A DNA stretch of 64,000 bases, taken from contig JYIP02000007.1 in NCBI GenBank assembly GCA_001051155.2, positions 1,490,342-1,554,341 on the forward strand. The letters run 5' to 3'. This document shows, piece by piece, positions 23,298 through 34,000 of this stretch (its first letter is position 1; each line of letters starts with the position of its first letter). This DNA is from Chrysoporthe austroafricana. Its lineage: Eukaryota > Ascomycota > Sordariomycetes > Diaporthales > Cryphonectriaceae. The notes beneath the pieces are model-generated. The model worked only from the letters and a program-made list of their open reading frames with translations. It made no database searches and had not been told where the DNA came from. Position numbers and translations under genes: made by a program.

Positions 23298-23830
23298 ATC
23301 AAAATGGTGTCCTCAGGCTCTGACCCTCCGATATGCCCTCAACGAATGACAGTTATGGTCACCTTGGCCTTGTTATGCCCATGGCTGCTGAGATTAGGTG
23401 GGGCGGGTACCTGCTCGGTCAGGTCGCGAGAGATAGATCACCTGGTCTTCGTAAAAGCTCCGTCTCTAGTCCGTCGGACGAGGTCCAATATGGGTCTTAC
23501 AGAGGACGAAGAGGACGAGAGAGAAGGCGGCTCGTCGATGAGACATACTGCCCAAGCCGTCGTGCCGTCGCGGCGACGAGCCTCTAAGGATGAATTTGAT
23601 AGTAAGTAGGGTTAGGGTATCAGCGTGCCGATAACGGGTCCGGGTTCCGGCGTAAAAACGACGTCATGGCGCCGTTCGACCGATGTCACGGCGGCTTCAC
23701 TGCCGCGGCTTCGCTGCCGCAGCTTCACCCGGATGCTTTGCACTCTTTTGAGAGAGGACATCCCCATCCCCAGGGACCTACATCCCCCACAACAGCCGAG
23801 CTAGAGCTGCCGCAGAGCCATTGGCACACG
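23298..23830. promoter_or_regulatory. divergent promoter region between MTG1 and ETR1
   Basis: 533 bp between the two start codons, with no coding frame of its own. Both flanking products act in mitochondria, so shared control is possible. I could not identify a specific TATA or CCAAT element with confidence. Confidence 0.5.
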
Positions 23831-25153
23831 ATGGCTTCTACCAGAACAGCTCGATGCCTCAACCCAGCGTTCCTGCGCCCCCAGGCCACCGGCGCGTTCA
23901 GACTCCCCGCCCGGTCCCTCGGCGCCGCGTCCGTCCGGCACAAGTCCGGGCCCTACGGCTACACACAGGCCAAGGCGCTGGTCTTCTCGAAACCGGGAGA
24001 GCCGGCTGACGTGCTCAGGTGCGTCTCCCCATGCGTGACACCGGATGACTGTGACTGATCGTGGCACCGCAGCCTGCACACCCACTCCATCTCCCCGTCC
24101 CTCCCCTCCTCGTCCGTCCTCGTCCGCACCCTCGCCGCCCCCGTGAACCCGGCAGACGTCAACACGATCCAGGGCACCTACGGCGCCAAGCCCACCTACA
24201 CCACCGTCCTCGGCACCCCAGAGCCCACCTCCGTGCCCGGCAACGAGGGCTGCCTCGAGGTCGTCGCCGTCGGCGCGGGCGTGACGGGCCTGCAGAAGGG
24301 CGACTGGTGCATCCCGGCGTCGACGGGCTTCGGCACGTGGCGGACGCACGCGCTGGTGGAGAACGCCGAGGCGGCCCTGCTGCGGGTGGACCGCGCCGGG
24401 CTCAGCGCGGCGCAGGTGGCGACCGTGTCCGTGAACCCGTGCAGCGCGTACCGTATGCTGCGCGACTACGTCGACCTGATCGGGCTCTCCGTCCGCGCGT
24501 TCCAGCGGGACAGCGCCGCGCCGGGCGGCGCGTGGTTCATCCAGAACGGCGCCAACAGCGGCGTCGGGCGCGCCGCCATCCAGCTCGGCCGCCTATGGGG
24601 CCTACGCAGCATCAACGTCATCCGCGAGCGCGAGGGCGACCCGGCCGCCACGGACGACCTCCGCCGGGAGCTGCTCGACCTCGGCGCGACCGTCGTCGTG
24701 ACCGAGGCCGAGTTCATGGACCGGGCCTTCACCGCCCGGCTGAGGGAGGAGTTCACGCGCGAGGGCAGGGACCCGGTCATGCTGGGGCTCAACTGCGTGG
24801 GCGGCAAGAGCGCCACGGCCATGGCGAAGTGTCTCGGGGAGGGCGGTACGCTGGTCACGTACGGCGCCATGTCGAAGCAGCCTGTCATGTTGCCGACGGG
24901 GCTGTTGATATTCAAGGACCTGCGGTTCAAGGGGTTCTGGTTGAGCCGATGGGCGAATGCGGACCGGAAGGGAAAGAAGCAGACGGTGGATGAGATTCTG
25001 GGATTGATACGTGAGGGCAAGTTCAAGGATGCGCCGGTGGAGGGGGTGAGGTGGGACTGGGAGACGGAGGACAAGGTCCTGAGGGAGGCGGTGCAGGGCA
25101 CGCTCGGTGGGTTCAGAGCTGGGAAGGGAGTGTTTGTGTTTGGTGATACGTAG
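23831..25153 (+). CDS. ETR1: mitochondrial enoyl-[acyl-carrier-protein] reductase, Etr1/MECR (422 aa)
   Basis: Exons 23831-24018 and 24073-25153 join through a 54-bp intron (GTGCGT donor, ACCGCAG acceptor), with exact phase. The first 45 residues are Arg- and Ala-rich with few acidic residues, a typical matrix presequence. The body is a zinc-less MDR-family reductase. PVNPADVNTIQG is the conserved catalytic-domain segment, GGAWFIQNGANSGVG (about 215-229) the dinucleotide-binding loop, and the C terminus carries the substrate-side RFKGFWLSRW motif. The enzyme reduces trans-2-enoyl-ACP with NADPH in mitochondrial type II fatty-acid synthesis, which supplies octanoate for lipoic acid. It converges with VPS34, leaving 243 bp between stops. 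Confidence 0.93.
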
Positions 25154-25396
25154 AGGCTGCGCCACACAGGACAAGCAAAAGTTGTCGAGAAGACGGCAAG
25201 GTAGAAGCGCACAAAGAGGCTTTGAAGGCGAGCATGTACAATATGAGGTCTTACAGATGCCACACGGGTATCAAGATACAACTCTGAAAGGAGCATCGAA
25301 GCATAGCTCTTTGTTAACAACAACTCCCGACTCCCTGCTACTCGCCCAAAAAAAAAAAAAAAGATAGCCCAAAAGGCGGCCCGGAAGATGCTCCAT

Positions 25397-28244
25397 CTAA
25401 GCTCTGAACGCCTGCGTCATTGCATGGAAACGATCAATCATGACGCCCGAGAAAGCATACAAGTTATCGTCAATGACCCTTGAGAGATGGCGCAGCGCGT
25501 TCTCCTCATTAAGCTCCAGCTGCAATCTCTCCTTGACCTTGACGACCGCCTTATCCGGCTCAAGCCTGATGTCCGGGATATTTGCATCCACCATCAGGCT
25601 GAACAAGTTCAGAATCAGGTTGCTCGACTTGCGCAGCGCCGAGTACGCGAGAAAGCAGTATTGCTTGAACTGCATGTACTGTTCGCTGTTGGTCCCGCCC
25701 ATGGCGTCCAGCATCTCGTTGGAGATCTTCATAGCTGGCGCAAAAGGTTTCGGGTCACGGCCCAGGATGAAGCCGAAGTCTGCGTGGAAGAAGTGGCCGT
25801 CTGGTGCGAGTAGTAAGTTGTCCAAGTGGCGATCGCCGACGCCGAGGATGTACGTGATTACGCAGTAGCCCGCGCATGACCTCACAAACGCATCCATGGT
25901 CTCTTTGCGAATTCCGAGAGGCGCTTTATCGTCCGGGTTGTTCTGCTTGAGGTATGTCAAGGCCACCGGACCTTTGTTCTTGTATTTGGTCACAATGGCC
26001 TGGAGGGGCATCGAGGGGATGAATTGGGAAAGGCCTGCGCTAGTACTCGTAGCGAGGATCTTGTAGGGTGTGAGCTTGAGGTCGAGATTCTCCTTCTGCA
26101 AGAGCTGGTCGAACAACGTAATGATTTGGATCACGAGCTGATCCTGCCGTAAATCATCTCCTGTCTTGAAAATAACAGGATAGTTTGAGCCCGTCGTAGT
26201 CTTGAACGCCACTTTGATGGGATGTAATGATGATTTGAACACGACCGTCTCCTGCGGCGCAACACCGACAATTTGTACCGAGGGGTCCAACGGCAAAGGC
26301 AACGGCGGGTCGATATTGACAAGCTCATTCTTCGGATCTGCAATAAAATGCTTGACGCGATCGGTCCTCCTAGGAATCGTCTCGTTTGACTGCTTGATCT
26401 CCGTTGAGATCTTGGATAAGATTGCGATCCATTCGGCTTGCCGCAGAAGCGTTTTCCTCGTCTCGTGGCCATCGGGCTGCTTCACCAGTTCGGCCATGAA
26501 ATCATATGCAATCTTTTGGAACATCTTCCTGACCTCCGGTGGCTGCTCGTCGCTGGTGTCATCACACTCGACCATCACGTACCAGTAAAAGTAGTTTCCC
26601 AGGATGAAGTTGTTGACTGCGCGGTTTATGAGAAATCGAGCAAGTGATGAGTCTTGTGTTGCATCCTGATTCGAGTCTGTTGGTATCTGCTCGAACTTGA
26701 GCGCCTGAACGAGCTGCAGCAGATAGAGCAAGAGCTCATCGTCGTCTGCCTTGTGGAGGCGCTTCACTGCATATGCCCTCACGGCGACATTATCGAACGT
26801 CGGGCCGAGCAATTCCAAGGCGTCGTCCACGTCCACATCAGACCATTTAGTGAGCACTTGGACGGCCTGCTTCGACTCGCTCTGGTCTGACCAGTTGACG
26901 GACTTGACAAACTTTGTGAGAGCTCGCTTGTCGCGGGTCAGATGGTATCGGAACTTCCACACCAAGTCCTTCTCCTCGGGGGACAATGGTTGTGTCGGCG
27001 AATACTCTAGGATGTTGTTGAGCTCGTCTCGAGTCTTGGCGTTAGGCTTCAGGTCTTTATCCATAATGCCGTGCCTGTGTTGGCTTCTGACGAGCCTTCT
27101 GTGCTTGCTCTCTGCTGGGTTGTCTCGATGGCCAACTTCTGGATCGTACACCCGGATCAGTCGGCCGCCGACGCCGTCCGAGTCACCCACGCCGTTGATA
27201 CCGGGACCGTACATCACTTCCGGCGGGGGCTTCAGCTGAATGTGGGACTGCGAAGCCGACATATGCTGTAGTGAAGATATTGGTGGTGGCGGGTACTCGT
27301 AGTCAGCAAAGACGACAGGAAAATCGAAGCGAGGGAGCTCCACGTTGAGCGTGAACTTGGAAGGCCCAGGGCTCTGCTCGATCCTATTGCCATCTCCGTC
27401 CGTCGCCCCACCCTTGCCGTCCTCTGCCAGCTCCTTGTGCGCCCGCGCCCTCTGCAGGTTCTTTACAGAGGCTTTAGCAACTTGAAGATTGCGCTTCTCG
27501 AACCCTCTGAACACAAGCTGGTCGAGCCATTCTACTTTGGGTATCTCGCCCATCTCATGCTTTTTGAAGAGGGTTTCCATGCGGTCCATCTCCTCGGCGT
27601 CCTTGTCTACGACAGCCGTCTCATCTTTTCTGCCCGGCCTTTTCTCGCCCGGCCTCGCAGGGGTGGTGGTTTTGTCGTTGCCATCGGCAGGCTTATGTCG
27701 GTGAACATAGCACTTTTGGCGGCCCTTCTGGATCTGATTGTCCTTGTCGAATATTGGAAGAGTAGTGCCACCGAAGGGGATGGCATGACCCTGGGCGTTC
27801 TTCCCACCAGTTGGGGACAGATCCCAGATTGTGATAGCAAGGTACGAGTTGATCGGAAGGGTCGAGTAGTTGATCGGCAGCGTGAGCCACTCGTTCCATC
27901 TCCTTTCGGTCCGGAAAGCTTTGTATGAGGTTTGGACAGGCACAGTTAGAGGTTTCGAGCCCGCCCAGACTTGCACGGTGACGTATAAATCGGAATGGGG
28001 GCTCGTATTCGATCCCACATGGCGGAGCTCGGGCTTGTCGAGGAGCGTTGAGAAGAGGAATGGGGTCTCGTCGCCCTCCAGATTTATTCTGGTCCAAGCA
28101 AGAGTCAGTATCAGCCACCGCGAAAGTTCAAAGGAGATCGCGACGTGGGCTAGCTGCGCGAACATACATGCGGACCTTGACGGGATAGTGCACTGCTTCC
28201 GAGCTCGCAAACGAGAACGGCTCCATCGTCTGGTGCCTCGCCAT
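25397..28244 (-). CDS. VPS34: class III phosphatidylinositol 3-kinase Vps34 (922 aa)
   Basis: Exon 1 (28244-28168) encodes the first 25 residues. A 79-bp intron (GTATGT donor, ACCAG acceptor) leads to exon 2 (28088-25397), which restores the conserved VRIINLEGDETP start of the C2 domain. The order is C2 domain, PIK helical domain (about 370-560) and kinase domain. The kinase shows GDDLRQDQL, the catalytic loop GDRHLDN (about 777-783) and DFG (about 796-798). The C-terminal helix ends HAMTQAFRA, as needed for membrane activation. The length matches other filamentous fungi. It phosphorylates phosphatidylinositol on endosomes, vacuoles and pre-autophagosomal membranes together with Vps15 and Vps30. 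It is divergent from NSE4. Confidence 0.96.
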
Positions 28245-28762
28245 CGCAGGCGGGCCTCCCGATAGTAAGTGGTCCAAGAAGAGATACGATCGATGTTTCT
28301 TAGTCTATCAGTCTGGGTTTAACAGAGGAGTGTGGGGAGGACGCATCAGTTCAGAAGCTGGCGGGTGTAAAAGCAGGTGACGAAGCTATCCTCGCCCTAT
28401 GATAGCATCTTAGCTGTGAGGCTCACATGCACATGCACCCTAGCAGGCTGTCCAGCAGGTCCCTGGCTGGCCCTGGCAGGCATCACTACCCACCACCCCA
28501 CTGATGCGCCCTGATAAGCTCCCTATCACGACCCCCTGCAGCGGCCGCTTACCGTACCCCACGCCCGCCAAAACCACTTCCGTCCTAGCCTTGAACCCTG
28601 TTCCTGTTGGGCGCGCCTCAATTTATATACAGACGCGTCTCAATAATCACCTTCTGGTATCACGCCAGCCGAACAGTACTAGGTCCATCTCTCGCCGGCT
28701 CCTTGCCCTGCCAACTCCCCAGTCTCTCCCAGACCCAGAGATATCAACGGAACCCGGCCAAG
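28245..28762. promoter_or_regulatory. divergent promoter region between VPS34 and NSE4
   Basis: 518 bp between start codons. It has no coding content and a C/A-rich strand toward NSE4. No specific factor site is claimed. Confidence 0.5.
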
Positions 28763-29991
28763 ATGTCTCCAGACGAAGACCTAGAGTCGTACAACCCGGA
28801 CCAGTCGCTCGGCGAGCGGCGGCAGATCCAGCGCGGGATCCGCTCCCTCGAGCGTGACATGCACGAGAATGCCGAGGACTATCTTGACCCGAAGTCCAAG
28901 CGCGTCGAGGAGACGCTCAAGTCCCTCAACGAGTACTCCGGCAACATCAAGCAGACCTCCGAGGCGGCCATAGACTCCAAGGCCCTGCTGACCCTCGTCG
29001 ACCTCAACCACCGCAAGCTCCAGCGCCTGACCGCGGGGAACCTGGGGACCGGCGTCGACCCGGACGAGTTCGTGTCGAAGTGCATCACGTACATGCGCAA
29101 GGCGGCGGGGATCGCGGACGAGGACAGCGAGGAGCTCACCTACACCCAGCGCCGCAGGAGGGGCGGCCGGGGGGCTATGGGCCGCGCGGTGGGGAGTGAC
29201 GACGACGACGACGACGGGAGTGAAGACGAGGATGGCACGGCGGGCGACATGATGAACTGGTCGCACCTGGGCCGGTACGCGTGCATACCGGCCGGGAGGA
29301 GGCCCGCGCTGTCCGGGTTCCTGCTCGGTCCGCTGAGCGTGCAGAAGAAGGTGCGCAAGGTGGTCGCCAGACAGGCGCCTCTGCGCCTGCGGGACCTGCA
29401 GGAGGTGCGGCCCGAGGTGATAAACACCCAGGAGCTCTCGAGGAACGAGAATGACCTGACGGCGATCTGCAATAAGATCCTGAAACAGCTCAGGAAGGCG
29501 CGGGATGCGGCCATTGCCCATGTGCAGGCTGTTCATGAGGATGATGAAAAGGACGACGACGATGTGGAGGAGGCGATGGAGAGGGTCGGATTGACTGAGT
29601 CTGGCAACATCGATCTGGTGCGGTTCTGCATCAACCCGAAGTCGTTTGGGCAGACGGTTGAGAACATGTTCTACGTCAGTTTCCTCATAAGAGAGGGTAT
29701 GGTCCAGGTGAAATACGAGGACAATGGTCTCCCATCTCTATGTAAGTGCTGTCTCGTTCCTGTGAAGGGTCCTGCTGCTTAATCTAATCTAAATGATCAG
29801 GTCCGTCCGCAGCGGGCGAGCAAGAGACGCCAGGTACTTCGAAGCACGGCGCCATGAGGCGCCAAGCAGTCATGTCCCTCGACATGCCGACGTGGAGAGA
29901 CCTGATCAAGACTTTCAACATCAAGGAGTCTATGATTGAGCACCGTAAAGAGGCCCGAAGTCAACCCGAGGCTCGCGGTTGGTACAGTTAG
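28763..29991 (+). CDS. NSE4: Nse4, kleisin subunit of the SMC5/6 complex (389 aa)
   Basis: Exons 28763-29741 and 29801-29991 join through a 59-bp intron (GTAAGT donor, CTAAAT-type branch site, GATCAG acceptor), with exact phase. The start is the first Met of the conserved region; the open frame upstream has no ATG. An N-terminal helix (ERRQIQRGIRSLERDM) matches the Smc5/6-neck-binding domain. An acidic linker (DDDDDDGSEDED) follows. The C-terminal winged-helix part carries VRFCINPKSFGQTVENMFYVSFL and DMPTWRDLIKTF, both diagnostic of the family. Nse4 bridges Smc5 and Smc6 with Nse1 and Nse3 in recombination repair. Confidence 0.94.
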
Positions 29992-31010
29992 CGGGCTGTG
30001 CCTCATTGCACCAATCTTTTAGAGTCTAATAATCCAGCAAATACGGTTGTCACACGGCGCACCTGGAGTTTTGGCGCCTGGGGATGCCAGGGTATGGGCG
30101 AGGTTTACTGTGATTTTTCAGTGGGGCCTAAACGAGCCGGAGCTGGCTGACATGATTGACAGGGCATTGAGATAGCTTCTGAAGCACTGTATGTATTGGC
30201 GTTATGCTTTTGGTACTGCGCTGCAGCGATCGTGCTGGCTAGGATATCTGCGCTCAGACCGGAACATGTCACTTGAAGCAGAGGTCCACGAAGGCCTACG
30301 TACAAACTTGCTCTCGTTTCTACCATATAGTGACAAGATTGCTCACTCGACGGAAATAAATGCATAGACAAGTAAGTAAATCAGGGTCCGTGACGCTCAG
30401 AGGAACGACAGACTTGTGTTTACCTTCAACAACCCACTGACGGGCTTGCAAGTAGTATCGTCTTCTTTCAATTCCGAGAGCAGGATAATATAGAATCTAT
30501 TCTCGACGGCCAGAAGGATTTTCATGAATGGGTGGCCCCTTTGACAATGTTTGGTTTGTTCGCAACGAGCAGATCCAAGCAAAGTTGTCCTTTGAGTGGT
30601 CCACAACAACAAAGATTCGAACTCCCGTCCTCACGACTCTTTATGCACGCCTCGCCGTTTTCGTCGGCTTGTCACTAGAACACCATGCGTAAGGCGGTCG
30701 TTCTTTATTCAAACATACTGATTGAGTAGAAATTCGAAGACAATGGAGAGATACACCGTCATAAGGCGGGGAATTGCGCGTCCTCTACGCAGTATGACCA
30801 TAGTACTCGAAGGAAGACGATTCCTTTCACTTTGTACCGGACGATCACTAAAAAAAAAATGTATGAGTAGGGCGGGCCAATTACAGAGTCATCAGTGGCA
30901 GACTGCATAGCATTCAGAAAAACACTCACCGCCAGGAGGCCTCGTCCTCACTACTAGTCTTAAGACCTATTTCAAAAACGAACCTGCCTCTGGCAACACT
31001 CGGCGTCAAC
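29992..31010. other. intergenic, 1 kb; no gene supported
   Basis: Contains the NSE4 3' region and the promoter of the giant plus-strand gene. A tRNA B-box-like word at about 30613 on the minus strand is not flanked by a pairing T stem. Nothing else is recognised. Confidence 0.55.
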
Positions 31011-34000
31011 ATGGCCAACGTAAACAAGCAATCTCAGAACCCACGCGACTCCTGCCCGAATGATCCGGAGTCTGATCCAGCCACCTTCGAGGCCCCACCG
31101 CAGGAGAGCCGCTCCATGAGCTTCAGCTCTGCGACAACTTTCTTTCCAACGCCCATGCAATCCCAAGGGAGGACCGGACAGTCCTTCGGGCCTCCCTCGC
31201 GACCCGGCACAGCACAGACAGCTAGCGTGCCGCAGACGCCGCAGACTTGGGGATCCGACCTGAGAGGCTTTCCAGGGCAGTATGATCCATCCGGCAGTCG
31301 CCGTGACACAGTCCGGAGCTCATCATCATCCATGGCTGCGGGGAGCGGGACGAATCTGATGGATGAATTGGAGGCGGCGGCGGGGAGATCTGACAAGGAG
31401 GATGCTAAGTCTGAGGACTACGAGGATGGTCCCTCCCCCGTCGTTGACACCAAGAGTCCTCAGCACAAAGGCAGCAAGACCAGCAGTTTGACAGTTCGCG
31501 GCCCAGTCGCCGATGATGATAACAATAGCAGCAATAGCCAACGTAACAGCGTCATAACGAGCGGCCAGTCTGTACCAGCCTCTTCTAAGCGACCGCTGAT
31601 TAAAGGAGGCGAAGAAGCTACGTCTATAGAGCCCGCAGGCGGTAGCGGCGGCCTCGAGGAAACAGGTCAAGGCGGCCATATACAGGTGCCGACGGCTCAC
31701 GACCGACCGAAATCGCTGCCTCGCGTGCACAGCAACGCCGCCGTGAACGAAGAAATGACCCGCACGATGTTCGACCGCATCAACATGCTGAAGCCCCTGT
31801 TCGACCGCATTCACGAGAATAAATTGTACACGGACATAGAAGCCCTGACGAATTTGGAACTCAAAACGCAACACCAGTTCATGTCGATAGATATGGCAGA
31901 CGTCGAGCAACTCGCAGAGGGGTTGATCAAAGAGTTTCGGCACAAGCTCGATTATCCTAAGACCGGGGCTGTTCTCCCTCCGGAGATGCGGTACCAACTG
32001 ATGGATGAGATGGAAACCTTGTACACAGGTATGAAGAGACTACTAACGGAGGCCGCCGCGAAGCATCTCCGTAACGACGCGGCCACCATCCACAGTATCT
32101 GCATGGATCTCAATTCCTGCATAGGCATGACCATATCACCGACGCCGGCACGATCCCCGGGGAAGAGGCCAACTCTCACACGTGCATTGTCACAAGCATC
32201 AGCGTCCTCTCGGCCGGAAAGTGTGTCTAGCCCACTGGGCGGCCCGTTGGACCACATGCGGTTGAATACGATGTCGCGGGCCGAGTTGATTGAGTATTTC
32301 GTGTCGCGAGACAAGGAACAGCATGAGTGGAAAGACCAGTTTAGGGAGTACATGACGACGTGCGAATTGAGCCTCGAAAAAGCTCTGGAGGAGAGAGATC
32401 TGGCATTAGCGGAAAATGCGACCCTGAGAGCCAACATGGAAGTCGAGAAGACAAGGGCATATGAGAATGGCCGCTCCGGCCTGAATATAGAGGGCATCGG
32501 AAAGGCTCTGCCACGGATGCAAGAGTCTCATGATCGTCACAATGCGCGTCCCGATGCGCGTCCTGAGATCAACGTCCGGCCTCGTGTGCCTAGCGTGGCA
32601 TCACTGACCAGCGACGAATACCCACCACCTCTCCCTGACCAAACAACCTCACCGGCAGTTCGTACGCCGCGCACAATAGCAAGCACGCGCGCGCTGGCCG
32701 GCTCTTTCGATGAAATCAACGCTCAGAAAGAAGAGGATTTTGCCGAGCTTCAAAGTATTTTCGCGTTGCTGAACGATGAGGACGACCTGATAATGAGCTT
32801 CATCGATAGCATCGCCCGGCGAGCCTCCCTGTCCGCTAAGGCTGGTTCCATATCCGGTTCCTCTCAATCTTCTGCTGACAATCCATCGAATCGTACGTCG
32901 GTTGACGCGGCCGCCGCGCTCGATGGTCTGACCAGAGAACAGCTCCAGACACGCCTTCGAACGGCGGAGGAAGATCGCGATGCCCTTCAACGCGAGAGAG
33001 ACACTTTCCTCGAACACCCGACGCATCGCCACAGCATCGACAACCTCGAACCTCGTGAACGAGAGAGAGTTGTTTTGTTTGCCGAGCGAACAATGAGATT
33101 CATCGACAGTCACCTCAACGGATTCATCCAGTGCAGTCAAAAGATATCTACATTTGCCAGCGTCGCGGTTCGGGCGGGGAGGATGGACAGGGGCCAGCAG
33201 CCTTGTTCAAACGAGCTCCAAGCTTTGGTCAAGACCAGCATGATGATTGCGAAGTCGAGACCGGAGCGCTATGAACGAAACCCTGGAGAATATGGGCAAT
33301 TCAACGGGCTGGAGGCGTACCAAAACGCATGGCTGCCTGATGTTGAGGAATTCGTCAACCGCTTTATCACACTCTTCGAAGATGTGGACACATTGCGCCG
33401 CAAGGTTCAATCATGGTATATTGCAAATCCTAGAGGGGCTGAAAGTGATCACCCACATGGACCTGTTTATATAGACCCAGAGTGGCTGCGTACCCATCAG
33501 AAAGGGCCCTGCGAGGACTGCGAGCCAGTTGTGCGATTCCCTGCAGACATCTTTGGTGGCGGAGTCGACTCTGGAGCTTGCACATGCGGTATGGGCGACA
33601 TTGTCGAACAGCAAGGTGTATCAGCTAGAACCCGCACTTCCGGCAGTTCTCGCGTGAGCTTCTCAGATCCTCATGAACAGCCAGATGTTGCCAAAACGCA
33701 GGCACCTCCAAGGAGTATTCTCCGAAGGTCGCCTAGGAGGCCGGTCCAGTTGGATATAGACCGTGCAAACGCCAACGCTGAGGGAAATAGGGAAAGGCCA
33801 CCAGGCACTCCATGCCCGATCTCAACGGCGGAGACCCACGATGCAGGCTCTGGGCTGGCATCATCAATTCGAGGTAAACAGCTTCCTTCACCCGACTTGC
33901 CCGAGCGAGGAACCCGTCGTCGCCATATGGTCACTAATGTTTCGAGTCATGAAGGTGACCCGCCTCTTGTCCAACCACCTGACGGCCACAAGCCCCTGGG

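Noticed and set aside
25200..25396. Possible small gene between ETR1 and VPS34
   Set aside because: Only 243 bp between convergent stops, with an A-run and no significant frame; it is 3' UTR sequence.
30595..30640. B-box-like GTTCGAATC on the minus strand
   Set aside because: The flanking five bases do not pair as a T stem, and no A box is at the right distance.
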